Source: a virus. Taken from it: DNA of 64,000 nucleotides. This document shows, one piece after another, positions 25,884 through 34,179 of this stretch. The notes below the pieces were generated by a model that searched no databases, was not told where the DNA came from, and saw only the letters and a list, made by a program, of their open reading frames with translations. Within the stretch, counting starts at the first letter, position 1; each line of letters opens with the position of its first letter. Both the position numbers and the translations under genes were made by a program. The stretch is from positions 1-64,000 of the IMG/VR virus record IMGVR_UViG_3300020455_000012. The stretch is one strand, 5' to 3'.

Positions 25884-27722
25884 ATGAGTCAGGAAAAAGC
25901 CCAATTAATTGCTCCTATTGAAAACATTACAGTTACGGGAGTAGTAGCAACAGGAGTTATTACTGCGACTTCTTTTGAGGGGAATGTGACTGGAAGTGCA
26001 AGTAGTATTATTCAAGGAGCAAATATAGTTGCAGGAATAGTAACAGCAGGTCTTAATACCACTACTGCTTTCTCTGGTAATTTGACAGGTAATGCAGGTG
26101 GTCTTTCTGGTGATCCTGATATACATGTAGGAGTATTGAGTGCTACCAGTTTTGTAGGAAATGTAACAGGTATTGTCACGGGTAGAGCAACAGGATTATC
26201 TAATACAGGTGCAGGTACATCTAATTTAAATATAGGAACTTTTACTGCAACTACTTTTCATGGGGATGGATCAGGTTTAACTGGTGTTGCAGGTGCAGCA
26301 TTCTCACAACAATCTATTGGTATCACATCGGCAACTACAGCAATAGATTTAAGTAATGGTAATGTAATACATGCTAATCAAAGTGCTGATACTACAGTTT
26401 CTTTTGCTAATACTGCTGGTAGTAATGAAATATATTTCATAAGAGAGAAGGATGCCACAACCACTGCCAGAACCATTACATGGCCTACTACTATTGAATG
26501 GGATGGTGGATTTGAACCTACTCTAACAACAATTAATCATTCTGGGGAGGCTCAAATATTTAAATTATGTACTACTACAAATGGTGAAACGTGGTACGGG
26601 AAGGAGGTTTATAAAAATCAGGGTGGATTCAAATTTTTTAGATGGGGACAGAGTGATTATGGGCAATTAGGTCTTAATGATAGAACAAGTCTTTCATCAC
26701 CAGTTCAGGTAGGGGATTCTAGTGCATGGAGCAGTGTGACTGGGAATGGAACTCAGCAACTGGCAACTAAAGTTGATGGAACATTATGGACATGGGGAGC
26801 TAGTTCGGTAGGAGGATTAGGACTTAATGATCAAGTACATCGTTCATCACCCACTCAAGTAGGAACTGATACTACATGGAATAGAACATTCCCTAATGGA
26901 TCATATTCTGGTGCTGCTACTAAAACGGATGGAACATTATGGGTATGGGGAAATAATTTGTATGGAGTATTGGGACAAAATGGAGGACAACCAACTTCTC
27001 AATCCTCACCAGTTCAACTACCTGGTACTTGGTCTGCATTGAGTAATAGTGGAGGTGGTATAGCTACAATGGGACTTAAAACTAATGGAACATTATGGTC
27101 ATGGGGGTATAATACTTATGGAGGATTAGGACTTAATGATAGAACAAGTCGTTCATCACCAACTCAAGTAGGAACTGATACTACATGGAAAGAGGGAATA
27201 GGTACAGGTTTTGGTTTCTTTGCTGCTGTTAAGACTAATGGAACCCTATGGACTTCTGGATATAATACAACTGGACAATTAGGACTAAATCAAAGTTATG
27301 TTCCTAGTAATGCTAATACTAGGTCATCACCAACTCAAGTAGGGACTGATACTACTTGGAATAAAGTAGATTCGTCAGGTTCTAGTTCTATTGCAACCAA
27401 AACTGATGGAACATTATGGTCATGGGGATATAATGCTAGTAGTGGACAATTAGGACTTAATGATATTGTAAGTCGTTCATCACCAACTCAAGTAGGAACT
27501 CAGACTACATGGGAATCTCTACTACACGTAAATTCTGGTTATATTGCAACCAAAACTGATGGATCATTATGGTCATGGGGAATTAATTCTCATGGACAAT
27601 TGGGACATAATCAACCACATAATACAAAGATTTCATCACCAACTCAAATTACTGGTACTTGGGACATTTCTACAATAAATGCGATGTATAGTAATTATGG
27701 TGGAAATGCTTTTCAGTCTTAA
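25884..27722 (+). CDS. RCC1-repeat fibre protein 6 (shaft plus propeller)
   Basis: A 612-residue protein with the same plan as the two before it. The start MSQEKAQLIAPIENI parallels MSQTKAQLVAPIGVV of protein 5. Shaft units (GVITATSFEGNVTGSASSI, GDGSGLTGVAG) run to about residue 145, then the adaptor to about 245. Seven cores follow: FFRWGQSDYGQLGLN, LWTWGASSVGGLGLN, LWVWGNNLYGVLGQN, LWSWGYNTYGGLGLN, LWTSGYNTTGQLGLN, LWSWGYNASSGQLGLN and LWSWGINSHGQLGHN. Its repeats are among the most regular of the seven proteins, and the DNA of the blades is also near-identical. Confidence 0.83.
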   Translation: MSQEKAQLIAPIENITVTGVVATGVITATSFEGNVTGSASSIIQGANIVAGIVTAGLNTTTAFSGNLTGNAGGLSGDPDIHVGVLSATSFVGNVTGIVTGRATGLSNTGAGTSNLNIGTFTATTFHGDGSGLTGVAGAAFSQQSIGITSATTAIDLSNGNVIHANQSADTTVSFANTAGSNEIYFIREKDATTTARTITWPTTIEWDGGFEPTLTTINHSGEAQIFKLCTTTNGETWYGKEVYKNQGGFKFFRWGQSDYGQLGLNDRTSLSSPVQVGDSSAWSSVTGNGTQQLATKVDGTLWTWGASSVGGLGLNDQVHRSSPTQVGTDTTWNRTFPNGSYSGAATKTDGTLWVWGNNLYGVLGQNGGQPTSQSSPVQLPGTWSALSNSGGGIATMGLKTNGTLWSWGYNTYGGLGLNDRTSRSSPTQVGTDTTWKEGIGTGFGFFAAVKTNGTLWTSGYNTTGQLGLNQSYVPSNANTRSSPTQVGTDTTWNKVDSSGSSSIATKTDGTLWSWGYNASSGQLGLNDIVSRSSPTQVGTQTTWESLLHVNSGYIATKTDGSLWSWGINSHGQLGHNQPHNTKISSPTQITGTWDISTINAMYSNYGGNAFQS

Positions 27723-27732
27723 TCTGATCTGA

Positions 27733-27740
27733 TATAAATA
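27733..27740 (+). promoter_or_regulatory. T4-type late promoter motif
   Basis: Perfect TATAAATA, 26 bases before the ATG at 27767. Confidence 0.65.
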
Positions 27741-27766
27741 CATAAAAAGTAGTGTAGTAGTGAAGA

Positions 27767-29569
27767 ATGGCAACACTTAATTTTCCAGATAATCCCACGA
27801 CAGGTGACGTTTATACGGATAGTAACTCTGGCTTTACTTATGAGTGGAATGGAACAGTATGGATAAGCACAGATCCTTCTACTGCATCTAATATTAGAGA
27901 GATTGATGATATTTCAAGTGATTTTGATGGTTCAGATACAACCTTTACGTTAAAAGTAGCAGGTGTCAACGTAGAACCTGCAAATGTTCAACAACTCATC
28001 ATCAGTGTTGGTGGTGTGATGCAAAATGCTGGAGATGACTTTACTCTCTCTGGTTCAACACTTACATTCACTACTGCTCCTCAATCGGGATTATCATTCT
28101 TTGGTACTCTTTTAGGAACTGCTTTATCACTTAATACTATTCCTGATGGAAGTGTAGGTTCTGCATCTCTTAAGACAGAAGACTTTACAATTGGTGGTTC
28201 AGGTAATACAGTCACAATTCCTGGTAACCTCACAGTTCAGGGAACTGAAACTATTATTAATACTGAACGACTTGATATTCAGGACAAGACTGTTGGTATT
28301 GCCTCTACGAATGCTCCAACATCTACATCTCAAGATGATGCTGGTATTATCATCTATGGACAAACTCATGTAAATATTCTTTATGATAGAGATAAAGCAG
28401 CAGTAGGTATCAATACTGCTTTGAGTGTTAGTGGTGTTGTAACTGCTACAAGAGCTCAGATTGGTACAGGAGTAACGATTAATAATACTGGTATAGATGC
28501 AGGAAATGCGGGTATTGTAACTGCAGGAACGATTACCGCACCTGCTGATTTAATTATTTCTGCTCCTAATGCTGCAATTAGACCTCGCACAGATCAGTTT
28601 ACTGTTAAAAATGCGGCTAATAGTGAAACATTGTTTTATGCTGATGCTAATAGTGCATTTGCTGCTTTTTATGATAATACCAAACGGTTTGAAACGGCCA
28701 GTGATGATGGAGGTGGTGGTGTTATAGTTACAGGTAAGATTGTTGGTACTGCTGTTACTGCTAATGATTCAACTAAACCATCTCTTGCTTTACATACAGG
28801 GACAACACTACGTGCTGATTTAAGTGCCAACTCTGGTATATGCAGTATTAGAAGTTATGCTAACAATCCATTTGCCATAAACGTTGGTGGTTCTGGAGAA
28901 ACTGAAGCACTTCGCATCGATTCAAGTGGTCGCTTGATGGTAGGAACAACTATTGAAGGAAATGATGATGCTGATGAATTAACACTTAACGGTACAAGAA
29001 CTGGTCTTACGATTCGTTCAGCAAGTAATGATTATGGAAATATATTTTTCTCTGATGCAACTTCTGGCACTAGTGAATATGCAGGAGCAGTTCAATATTA
29101 TCATAATGATGACTCGTTGATATTTAAAACCAGTTCAACAAATAGATTTACCATCACATCAAATGGTGGATTCTCCTTTGATAATGCTCAGTTAGTAGAG
29201 AGAGTAGAGATAACTGCTGGTAAGTTAAGTAATAATACTGATATTGATCTTGCAGATGGTATGGTTCATTACTTTTCTACTACTGAGACTGGTACATCCA
29301 CCCCAAACATCAGAATTGATGGTAGTAATACCTTAAACAATGCAATGGATACTGGTGATGTCATCTCTGTTACTCTTATAACTACTGCAGCCGCTGCTGC
29401 TTATAGTGCTGCATTAAATATTGATGGTAGTAGTGCAACAGTAGAGTGGAGTGGGGCAGCGGCTCCAAGTGCTGGTGGAGCAAGTGGTCTCGATGTTTAT
29501 GCGTATACGATTATAAAAACAGGTAGTGGAGCATATAAGGTATTAGGAAACTACACCAACTTTGATTAA
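27767..29569 (+). CDS. Tail-fibre / virion structural protein
   Basis: A 600-residue protein of a type common in marine T4-like phages. The start LNFPDNPTTGDVYTDSNSG followed by YEWNGTVWI is a small beta domain. Residues 45-120 (FDGSDTTFTLKVAGVNV ... FTLSGSTLTFTTAP) form a second domain that recurs near residue 3745 of the 4247-residue protein. The middle (IPGNLTVQGTETIINT, then QDKTVGIAST) is the usual shaft entry of cyanophage fibres. The C-terminal part contains RIDSSGRLMVGTT, a common shaft motif of phage and adhesin fibres. No RCC1 repeat. Followed by an RCC1 gene after 13 bases with a strong Shine-Dalgarno. Confidence 0.78.
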   Translation: MATLNFPDNPTTGDVYTDSNSGFTYEWNGTVWISTDPSTASNIREIDDISSDFDGSDTTFTLKVAGVNVEPANVQQLIISVGGVMQNAGDDFTLSGSTLTFTTAPQSGLSFFGTLLGTALSLNTIPDGSVGSASLKTEDFTIGGSGNTVTIPGNLTVQGTETIINTERLDIQDKTVGIASTNAPTSTSQDDAGIIIYGQTHVNILYDRDKAAVGINTALSVSGVVTATRAQIGTGVTINNTGIDAGNAGIVTAGTITAPADLIISAPNAAIRPRTDQFTVKNAANSETLFYADANSAFAAFYDNTKRFETASDDGGGGVIVTGKIVGTAVTANDSTKPSLALHTGTTLRADLSANSGICSIRSYANNPFAINVGGSGETEALRIDSSGRLMVGTTIEGNDDADELTLNGTRTGLTIRSASNDYGNIFFSDATSGTSEYAGAVQYYHNDDSLIFKTSSTNRFTITSNGGFSFDNAQLVERVEITAGKLSNNTDIDLADGMVHYFSTTETGTSTPNIRIDGSNTLNNAMDTGDVISVTLITTAAAAAYSAALNIDGSSATVEWSGAAAPSAGGASGLDVYAYTIIKTGSGAYKVLGNYTNFD

Positions 29570-29582
29570 GGAGGACTAAACA

Positions 29583-30968
29583 ATGAGTAACATATGGCAT
29601 ACAAAAGAAGAGCCCTTCTTAGGATTGCAAGGAATGGGAGGAGGTGCGAGTTCTCTCATGTGGACAAGTAGTGGAACGACAAAATATAATCTATTTACAT
29701 GGGGATCTAATGCTTATGGAGAATTAGGTTTAAATCAGGGATGGAGACCAGCAGACAATCCACTACCTTCTCAACCATCTAAATCCTCACCAACTCAAAT
29801 TCCTGGTGATTGGTTTGCCGTATATGGAGGGAATGGTTATGAGAAAAGGTGGCAAATGGGAGCAAAAGATGAGGAAGATACGTTATGGACATGGGGCAAT
29901 AATGGTAATGGAGTATTAGGACACAATGAAATGGATGATCAACCTCATAACGCAAATAAATCATCACCTACCCAAATTCCAGGAAGTTGGAAATTTGCGG
30001 GGGCGGGTAACGAGTCTGCTCTAGGACTTAAAGATGATGGACACTTATATGGATGGGGTGCTGGTTCCTATGGAATATATGGCGGTGGTCATCCTCAACC
30101 TACCGTATACAATGTAAGTTCTCCTTGTCAACTTGGTAGTCATTTTGATCAGTCTGGAAGAAATTGGGTAGCAGATACAAAAAAATGGAGTATTAACCGT
30201 ACCGCTTACTTTTTGATTAATGATTTAGATGAATTATGGTGTTGGGGAAGTAATAGTAAAGGAGCATTAGGGCAAAATGAGTCATTCAATCAAATGTATT
30301 CATCACCAGTTCAAATACCTGGAAGTTGGTATTCAGTTGATTGTCACTCACGAGGTAATAGTGTTTCTGCAATTAAAACTGATGGAAACTTATATTATTG
30401 GGGTTCTAGTGCTGAGTATATTCCATGGCCCACCTCAGCTCAGGATCGTTCATCACCAACATTAATGCCTGGTGGACCTTATATTCGTTCTTCGATGAGA
30501 AGTGGTAAGAATGGTAATATGATTGTAAGAAATCCTACTGCAGGAGTAGCAGGGAGTCCAACCAGTACTATGTGGTATATGGGTCAGGCAGAATATGGTC
30601 TTAAAGGAAATAATGATACAGCAGGTTCAGCACCCAATGGTTATGGTACTATATCATCACCTATTCAAATAGGTGGCCCAACGAGTACGGGTTGGAGTAG
30701 GTATGTTGAAGTAAACCATTTTAATGCTGCATGTGCTATTAAATATGATGGGACAATGTGGACATGGGGAAGCAATAATTATGGACAATTAGGACATTCT
30801 CAATCAGGATCTCCCACCCAACCTTGGTTTCCAGGTCCAATGAGACTGGGTGTGTCTAGATCATCACCAACTCAAATACCAGGTACATGGGGTAATGTGG
30901 CCGCAGATGATACCAAAGAGTATATTCTCAAAAGGAGGATGGGTTTCAGTGCGTTACAAAAACAATAG
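29583..30968 (+). CDS. RCC1-repeat fibre protein 7
   Basis: A 461-residue RCC1-like protein without a shaft. The seven cores are LFTWGSNAYGELGLN, LWTWGNNGNGVLGHN, LYGWGAGSYGIYG, LWCWGSNSKGALGQN, LYYWGSSAEYIPWP, MWYMGQAEYGLKGNN and MWTWGSNNYGQLGHS. Its N-terminus (MSNIWHTKEEPFLGLQGMGG) differs from the other short forms, so it may attach elsewhere, perhaps to the fibre protein encoded just upstream. AGGAGG precedes the start. Its inter-blade loops are longer than in the others. It is the last gene of the fibre region and is followed by a strong terminator. Confidence 0.82.
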   Translation: MSNIWHTKEEPFLGLQGMGGGASSLMWTSSGTTKYNLFTWGSNAYGELGLNQGWRPADNPLPSQPSKSSPTQIPGDWFAVYGGNGYEKRWQMGAKDEEDTLWTWGNNGNGVLGHNEMDDQPHNANKSSPTQIPGSWKFAGAGNESALGLKDDGHLYGWGAGSYGIYGGGHPQPTVYNVSSPCQLGSHFDQSGRNWVADTKKWSINRTAYFLINDLDELWCWGSNSKGALGQNESFNQMYSSPVQIPGSWYSVDCHSRGNSVSAIKTDGNLYYWGSSAEYIPWPTSAQDRSSPTLMPGGPYIRSSMRSGKNGNMIVRNPTAGVAGSPTSTMWYMGQAEYGLKGNNDTAGSAPNGYGTISSPIQIGGPTSTGWSRYVEVNHFNAACAIKYDGTMWTWGSNNYGQLGHSQSGSPTQPWFPGPMRLGVSRSSPTQIPGTWGNVAADDTKEYILKRRMGFSALQKQ

Positions 30969-30994
30969 ATTGACCAATTGAACAACTGTCACAC

Positions 30995-31024
30995 AGCCCC
31001 TTGCCAGAAATGGTGAGGGGTTTT
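30995..31024 (+). terminator. Rho-independent terminator
   Basis: CCCCTTGCCA pairs with TGGTGAGGGG (two wobble pairs) around a GAAA loop, followed by TTTTAT. It closes the fibre region. TGTCACA lies just before it at 30987-30993. Confidence 0.8.
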
Positions 31025-31029
31025 ATAAT
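31001..31029 (+). promoter_or_regulatory. Sigma70-like promoter inside the terminator
   Basis: TTGCCA, 17 bases, TATAAT. The -35 lies in the 5' arm of the terminator hairpin and the -10 overlaps its T tract. It would start transcription of the 31-33 kb genes. Confidence 0.6.
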
Positions 31030-31043
31030 ACCTGTATTCGTGA

Positions 31044-31157
31044 ATGATTATGCAACTCACTGGTTCTGAAAAATTGATTTTCATCACATCCTTTATGTTT
31101 CTTATGAACTGGGGTGTGCGTGTATCTCAACTGGTGATTAACAATGCTCTTTCTTAG
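31044..31157 (+). CDS. Small membrane protein
   Basis: A 37-residue ORF starting MIMQLTGSEKLIFITSF, with one hydrophobic segment (about residues 11-28). It overlaps the next start by 14 bases. The second ATG at 31050 is an alternative start. No function recognised. Confidence 0.45.
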   Translation: MIMQLTGSEKLIFITSFMFLMNWGVRVSQLVINNALS

Positions 31158-31563
31158 TCACTCAGGTTACAAGTATTCCAAGAACAGGTGTGAGAGCATC
31201 GTGACTTGGTTCGTGGATAAGTATCTCCCACGCCATAAGATCTTCGTGAATGTAGACCATAAGGGCCTACTCAGGGAAGGTGTATTTGGTTGGCAGTGGT
31301 CTACTGATTCTGATTGCAGACCTCGTGAATTTGAGATCGAGATCCATAATCGCTTGTCAGTGGAAGAATACACCAAAACCCTTTTACATGAACTCTGGCA
31401 CATATTACAGCATGTGCGTGGTGATTTAAGGGATAAGCGTAATCAACGCCTCTGGAAGGGCATAGACCACTCTCAGACGGACTATAGTGACCAGCCATGG
31501 GAACTAGAGGCACAACACATGGAAAACGTATTATATGAAGAATATACAAAGGCACAGATATAA
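31144..31563 (+). CDS. SprT-like zinc metalloprotease-family protein
   Basis: A 139-residue protein. TLLHELWHILQH carries HExxH (H82, E83, H86), and IEIHNRLSVEEYTKTL before it is the usual strand and helix of the family. WELEAQHMENVLYEEY downstream may supply the third ligand (E or H). SprT-like proteins are common in T4-like marine phages, with unknown targets. Overlaps the next gene by 29 bases. Confidence 0.7.
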   Translation: MLFLSHSGYKYSKNRCESIVTWFVDKYLPRHKIFVNVDHKGLLREGVFGWQWSTDSDCRPREFEIEIHNRLSVEEYTKTLLHELWHILQHVRGDLRDKRNQRLWKGIDHSQTDYSDQPWELEAQHMENVLYEEYTKAQI

Positions 31564-32020
31564 AGATAAAAAGATATTTGAGACAAGAACATTATCTTTT
31601 GATCCTTATTCTTATTCTGAAATAGATTTGGTGATAGGATTGATTCAAGACAATCTTACACCAGATTTACTTAAAGGAAGGAAATCGTTAATGTATCCTA
31701 GTGATGTATTAACTAACAAATATTATGGTCATTGTTATCATTCATCACAGGCCTTGCATTATCTGATGGACTGTGATATACTTACTCCCATGAGTGGAGA
31801 AGACTATCGAGGTGAAAAGCACTGGTGGTTACAGGATGGTCAAAAGATCTATGACTGTACCGCAAAGCAATACCTTGACAAAGGAAAACTTCCACCCTAT
31901 AATACAGGAAAGAAATCAGTTTGGTATGGTTGGAAACAACGACCACAACAAGTATCACTAAACTTGACAGTTCGAGTATTAGGTGATAGATTACTTTCAG
32001 ATGAAACAACTTGCTTTTAG
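31535..32020 (+). CDS. Unknown conserved-type phage protein with Cys/His/Asp pattern
   Basis: A 161-residue protein. KYYGHCYHSSQALHYL followed by EKHWWLQDGQKIYDCT gives a Cys at the start of a helix, then a His and an Asp on following strands. That order is found in papain/transglutaminase-like folds, so a peptidase- or amidase-like fold is possible but not shown. It follows the SprT-like gene by overlap. Alternatives cannot be excluded. Confidence 0.55.
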   Translation: MKNIQRHRYKDKKIFETRTLSFDPYSYSEIDLVIGLIQDNLTPDLLKGRKSLMYPSDVLTNKYYGHCYHSSQALHYLMDCDILTPMSGEDYRGEKHWWLQDGQKIYDCTAKQYLDKGKLPPYNTGKKSVWYGWKQRPQQVSLNLTVRVLGDRLLSDETTCF

Positions 32021-32068
32021 CAGACCGTTTCATAGTCCCAATTTATGCTAACCAGCAAGGAGAAACAA

Positions 32069-33169
32069 ATGTCTATTAGAAGACGTAAAGGATTTGGCCC
32101 AGATCAAGTTATTGATCTTGACAAATATGAAAATCGTTGGACTGAAGAGGAGAAACAATCTCATGTCAAACGTGGAAAATTTATTACATTTAAGTTTTTA
32201 GATCTAACAAAATATGGTGGAGATTCTTATCACCCAGATTTATTAAACATTGCTATAAGATATGATGGCAACAGGGATAATGCAGATGAAGGGATATGTA
32301 AGTCTTATAAAAAGAAAGGATGGCAGTATGGCCCATTCCCCCCTATCGTAGATATATCAGATGTACCTAAAGATGGACGTACAAGGATAAGAGCTGCAAT
32401 TAAGGCAGGAGAATCATTCATTGTTGTTGCAGTGTTTGATTATCCTGAAGAAGAGGATGAAGAAAAAGCCTATGTTCAATCTTTATCTGAAGGATTAATA
32501 GGTAATGATGATCTTATCAGTCGTCCTACTAAATACAAAGATATTTTTGAAGCAGGTCTATCTGCTGTCAAACATGGAGGTATACCTGAAGATGATAAAA
32601 CTGCAATCGCCAAACTTGTAATAGAGGAATTTGAAGCGGAAAGGTTTTTAGATTCTAATGAAATACCTTTATTAGTAGATGATATTTGTGAAGCAGTTGC
32701 AGCTGGTCAAGATGCAATTTGGTTGCCAACTAGGGCAGAAGTGATAAACTATCTTAGTAAATCTCCTGATGTTCCTAGTGATGCGTGTTTAGAAGGGGAT
32801 GTATGTATCAATGGTAAAAAAGTATTCGTGTATGCAGCACCCAGTAACACTAATCAAGGTCGTTTATGGGGTAAACTTGCAGAAGAAATACCAGAAGAAT
32901 CTTATGTAGTTCTTTATACAACTAAGAGGATTCCATCAAAGATTAAAAAGGGATATGAGGATTTTGTGGAGTCTGTTGATAAGAGGTACGAGGAGTGTTT
33001 TGAAATTGTAAATAGGACATGCGATCAACATGGTGGAATGATTAAGTTTCAGGCTCCTACAAAGAGGCCTTGGGAAATTCTTGGAGTTATTCCTCAATTA
33101 AATAACGATGAAACTCACGATTCACTAAAGAAAATGAATCGTTTGATTAAACTAGAGGACTATTGTTAG
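32069..33169 (+). CDS. ParB/Srx-like protein of unknown function
   Basis: A 366-residue protein. ATG at 32069 is preferred over 32045 because AAGGAG lies ten bases upstream. Residues 85-125 (FPPIVDISDVPKDGRTRIRA followed by AIKAGESFIVVAVFDY) resemble the ParB/sulfiredoxin nuclease fold, where a DGRTR-type motif is central. The rest (about 125-366) is helical and then alpha/beta, without further motifs I recognise. It ends ahead of a terminator, so it closes a three- or four-gene unit. Confidence 0.6.
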   Translation: MSIRRRKGFGPDQVIDLDKYENRWTEEEKQSHVKRGKFITFKFLDLTKYGGDSYHPDLLNIAIRYDGNRDNADEGICKSYKKKGWQYGPFPPIVDISDVPKDGRTRIRAAIKAGESFIVVAVFDYPEEEDEEKAYVQSLSEGLIGNDDLISRPTKYKDIFEAGLSAVKHGGIPEDDKTAIAKLVIEEFEAERFLDSNEIPLLVDDICEAVAAGQDAIWLPTRAEVINYLSKSPDVPSDACLEGDVCINGKKVFVYAAPSNTNQGRLWGKLAEEIPEESYVVLYTTKRIPSKIKKGYEDFVESVDKRYEECFEIVNRTCDQHGGMIKFQAPTKRPWEILGVIPQLNNDETHDSLKKMNRLIKLEDYC

Positions 33170-33177
33170 ATTGTCAC

Positions 33178-33205
33178 AAGGGGGATTTACTTCCCCCTTT
33201 TTTTA
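33178..33205 (+). terminator. Rho-independent terminator
   Basis: AAGGGGGA, loop TTTAC, TTCCCCCTT and a run of seven T. TGTCACA lies immediately before it at 33172-33178. Confidence 0.85.
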
Positions 33206-33214
33206 TGTTATACT
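33186..33214 (+). promoter_or_regulatory. Sigma70-like promoter within the terminator
   Basis: TTTACT, 17 bases, TATACT. The -35 is the terminator loop. The -10 lies just after the T run and 21 bases before the ATG at 33236. Confidence 0.5.
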
Positions 33215-33235
33215 ATCGTTAATTCAAATCTTTCA

Positions 33236-33430
33236 ATGAAATCTGAATTTCTCTACGTCAAACCTAAATCCAAAGAGGCTAATTCTCGCTTCGTAAATAG
33301 GATGGATAGGTTACATTCATGTAGAATAGATAAACGTGAGGATGGTAGAGTATTTCTATCATCTATCTCTGGTCGTTATCTATTTTCGATCATGGAGAGT
33401 GATGACAAAGATTGGGAGATTATTAAATGA
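33236..33430 (+). CDS. Small unknown protein
   Basis: A 64-residue basic protein (MKSEFLYVKPKSKEANSRF). RMDRLHSCRIDKREDGRVFL and FSIMESDDKDWEIIK have a beta-strand pattern. Overlaps the next start by four bases (ATGA). Confidence 0.6.
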   Translation: MKSEFLYVKPKSKEANSRFVNRMDRLHSCRIDKREDGRVFLSSISGRYLFSIMESDDKDWEIIK

Positions 33431-33642
33431 AAGACCAAAAAACATTAGATCAAAAGTTAACTCCTTATGAGAGATGGGATGCTGCTCATGCCATCTTTAT
33501 TGAGTCGTTAATGAAACCTGACAATCATCTTCGTAGTTGTGCATATAATCAACAATGTTATGATGACTTGATGCAAATTCGAGACTATGTTATTGAGATG
33601 ACTCAAAATATGCACAACCCTAGAAAATTTATTGAGGATTAG
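33427..33642 (+). CDS. Small unknown protein
   Basis: A 71-residue helical, acidic protein (LTPYERWDAAHAIFIESLM). It is coupled to the previous gene by ATGA. No motif recognised. Confidence 0.6.
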   Translation: MKDQKTLDQKLTPYERWDAAHAIFIESLMKPDNHLRSCAYNQQCYDDLMQIRDYVIEMTQNMHNPRKFIED

Positions 33643-33644
33643 TT

Positions 33645-33839
33645 ATGATTAGTAAAGAGAAAGTGAGGAATCAAGTGAAGTCCAGATTTTATTATCTCTT
33701 CTGGGGCATTGCAACATTCTCTGTGGTAGCAGGCCAATTATATGTTGGATCAGGTTACAGAATGTTTGCTCAATCATTAAATAGAATTTTTGATACCATT
33801 GAAGTTCAAGTTAGTGATGATTATGAGAGATATTATTAA
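33645..33839 (+). CDS. Small single-span membrane protein
   Basis: A 64-residue protein with one likely transmembrane helix (FYYLFWGIATFSVVAGQLYV, about residues 14-33) after a basic N-terminus. It ends in a short acidic tail. Function unknown. Confidence 0.6.
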   Translation: MISKEKVRNQVKSRFYYLFWGIATFSVVAGQLYVGSGYRMFAQSLNRIFDTIEVQVSDDYERYY

Positions 33840-33929
33840 ATAGTGTGACCTGACTCTAAAGAGATTATTAAAGTCATAGATATATTACATATATTATGTT
33901 ATAATATCCTCACATACCACCATAAAACT

Positions 33930-34148
33930 ATGATTAACCTAGACGAGCGTTACCATTCTTACCTAGACGGCAGTAAAAAGATGAGAATAGATGGCGTTGA
34001 AGAAAGGGTTAAGGCATATGGCTGGCACTGTGATGGTAATGACATTAAAGGGCATTACGTCATAACAGAGAATTTTCAGTTGTTTTATAATATGGAAGGA
34101 TTATTTACAAAGATGGTGGCACTTCGGGAACTGTCCACTGTTGCTTGA
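33930..34148 (+). CDS. Small unknown protein
   Basis: A 72-residue protein (MINLDERYHSYLDGSKKMR). RMDGVEERVKAYGW-like and WHCDGNDIKGHYVI segments suggest a small alpha/beta fold. A TATAAT-like sequence lies 30 bases upstream. The stop overlaps the -35 of the next promoter. Confidence 0.6.
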   Translation: MINLDERYHSYLDGSKKMRIDGVEERVKAYGWHCDGNDIKGHYVITENFQLFYNMEGLFTKMVALRELSTVA

Positions 34149-34173
34149 CTTTCCCTCGTGAATGTAATATTAT
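34145..34173 (+). promoter_or_regulatory. Strong sigma70-like promoter
   Basis: TTGACT, 17 bases, TATTAT. The predicted start falls near 34180, on the first base of the stem of the structured RNA described next. Confidence 0.7.
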
Positions 34174-34179
34174 ATAAAT

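Noticed and set aside
2535-30968. Diversity-generating retroelement acting on the RCC1 genes
   Set aside because: No reverse transcriptase, Avd-like gene or template/variable repeat pair is visible. The differences between blades are not limited to adenine positions as far as I can see.
2535-30968. CRISPR array or tandem DNA satellite
   Set aside because: The short repeats are inside open reading frames and encode RCC1 blades, with no constant repeat-spacer pattern.
33840-33929. Promoter before 33930
   Set aside because: A TATAAT-like box is present near 33900 but no -35 at the proper distance was found, so no feature was entered.
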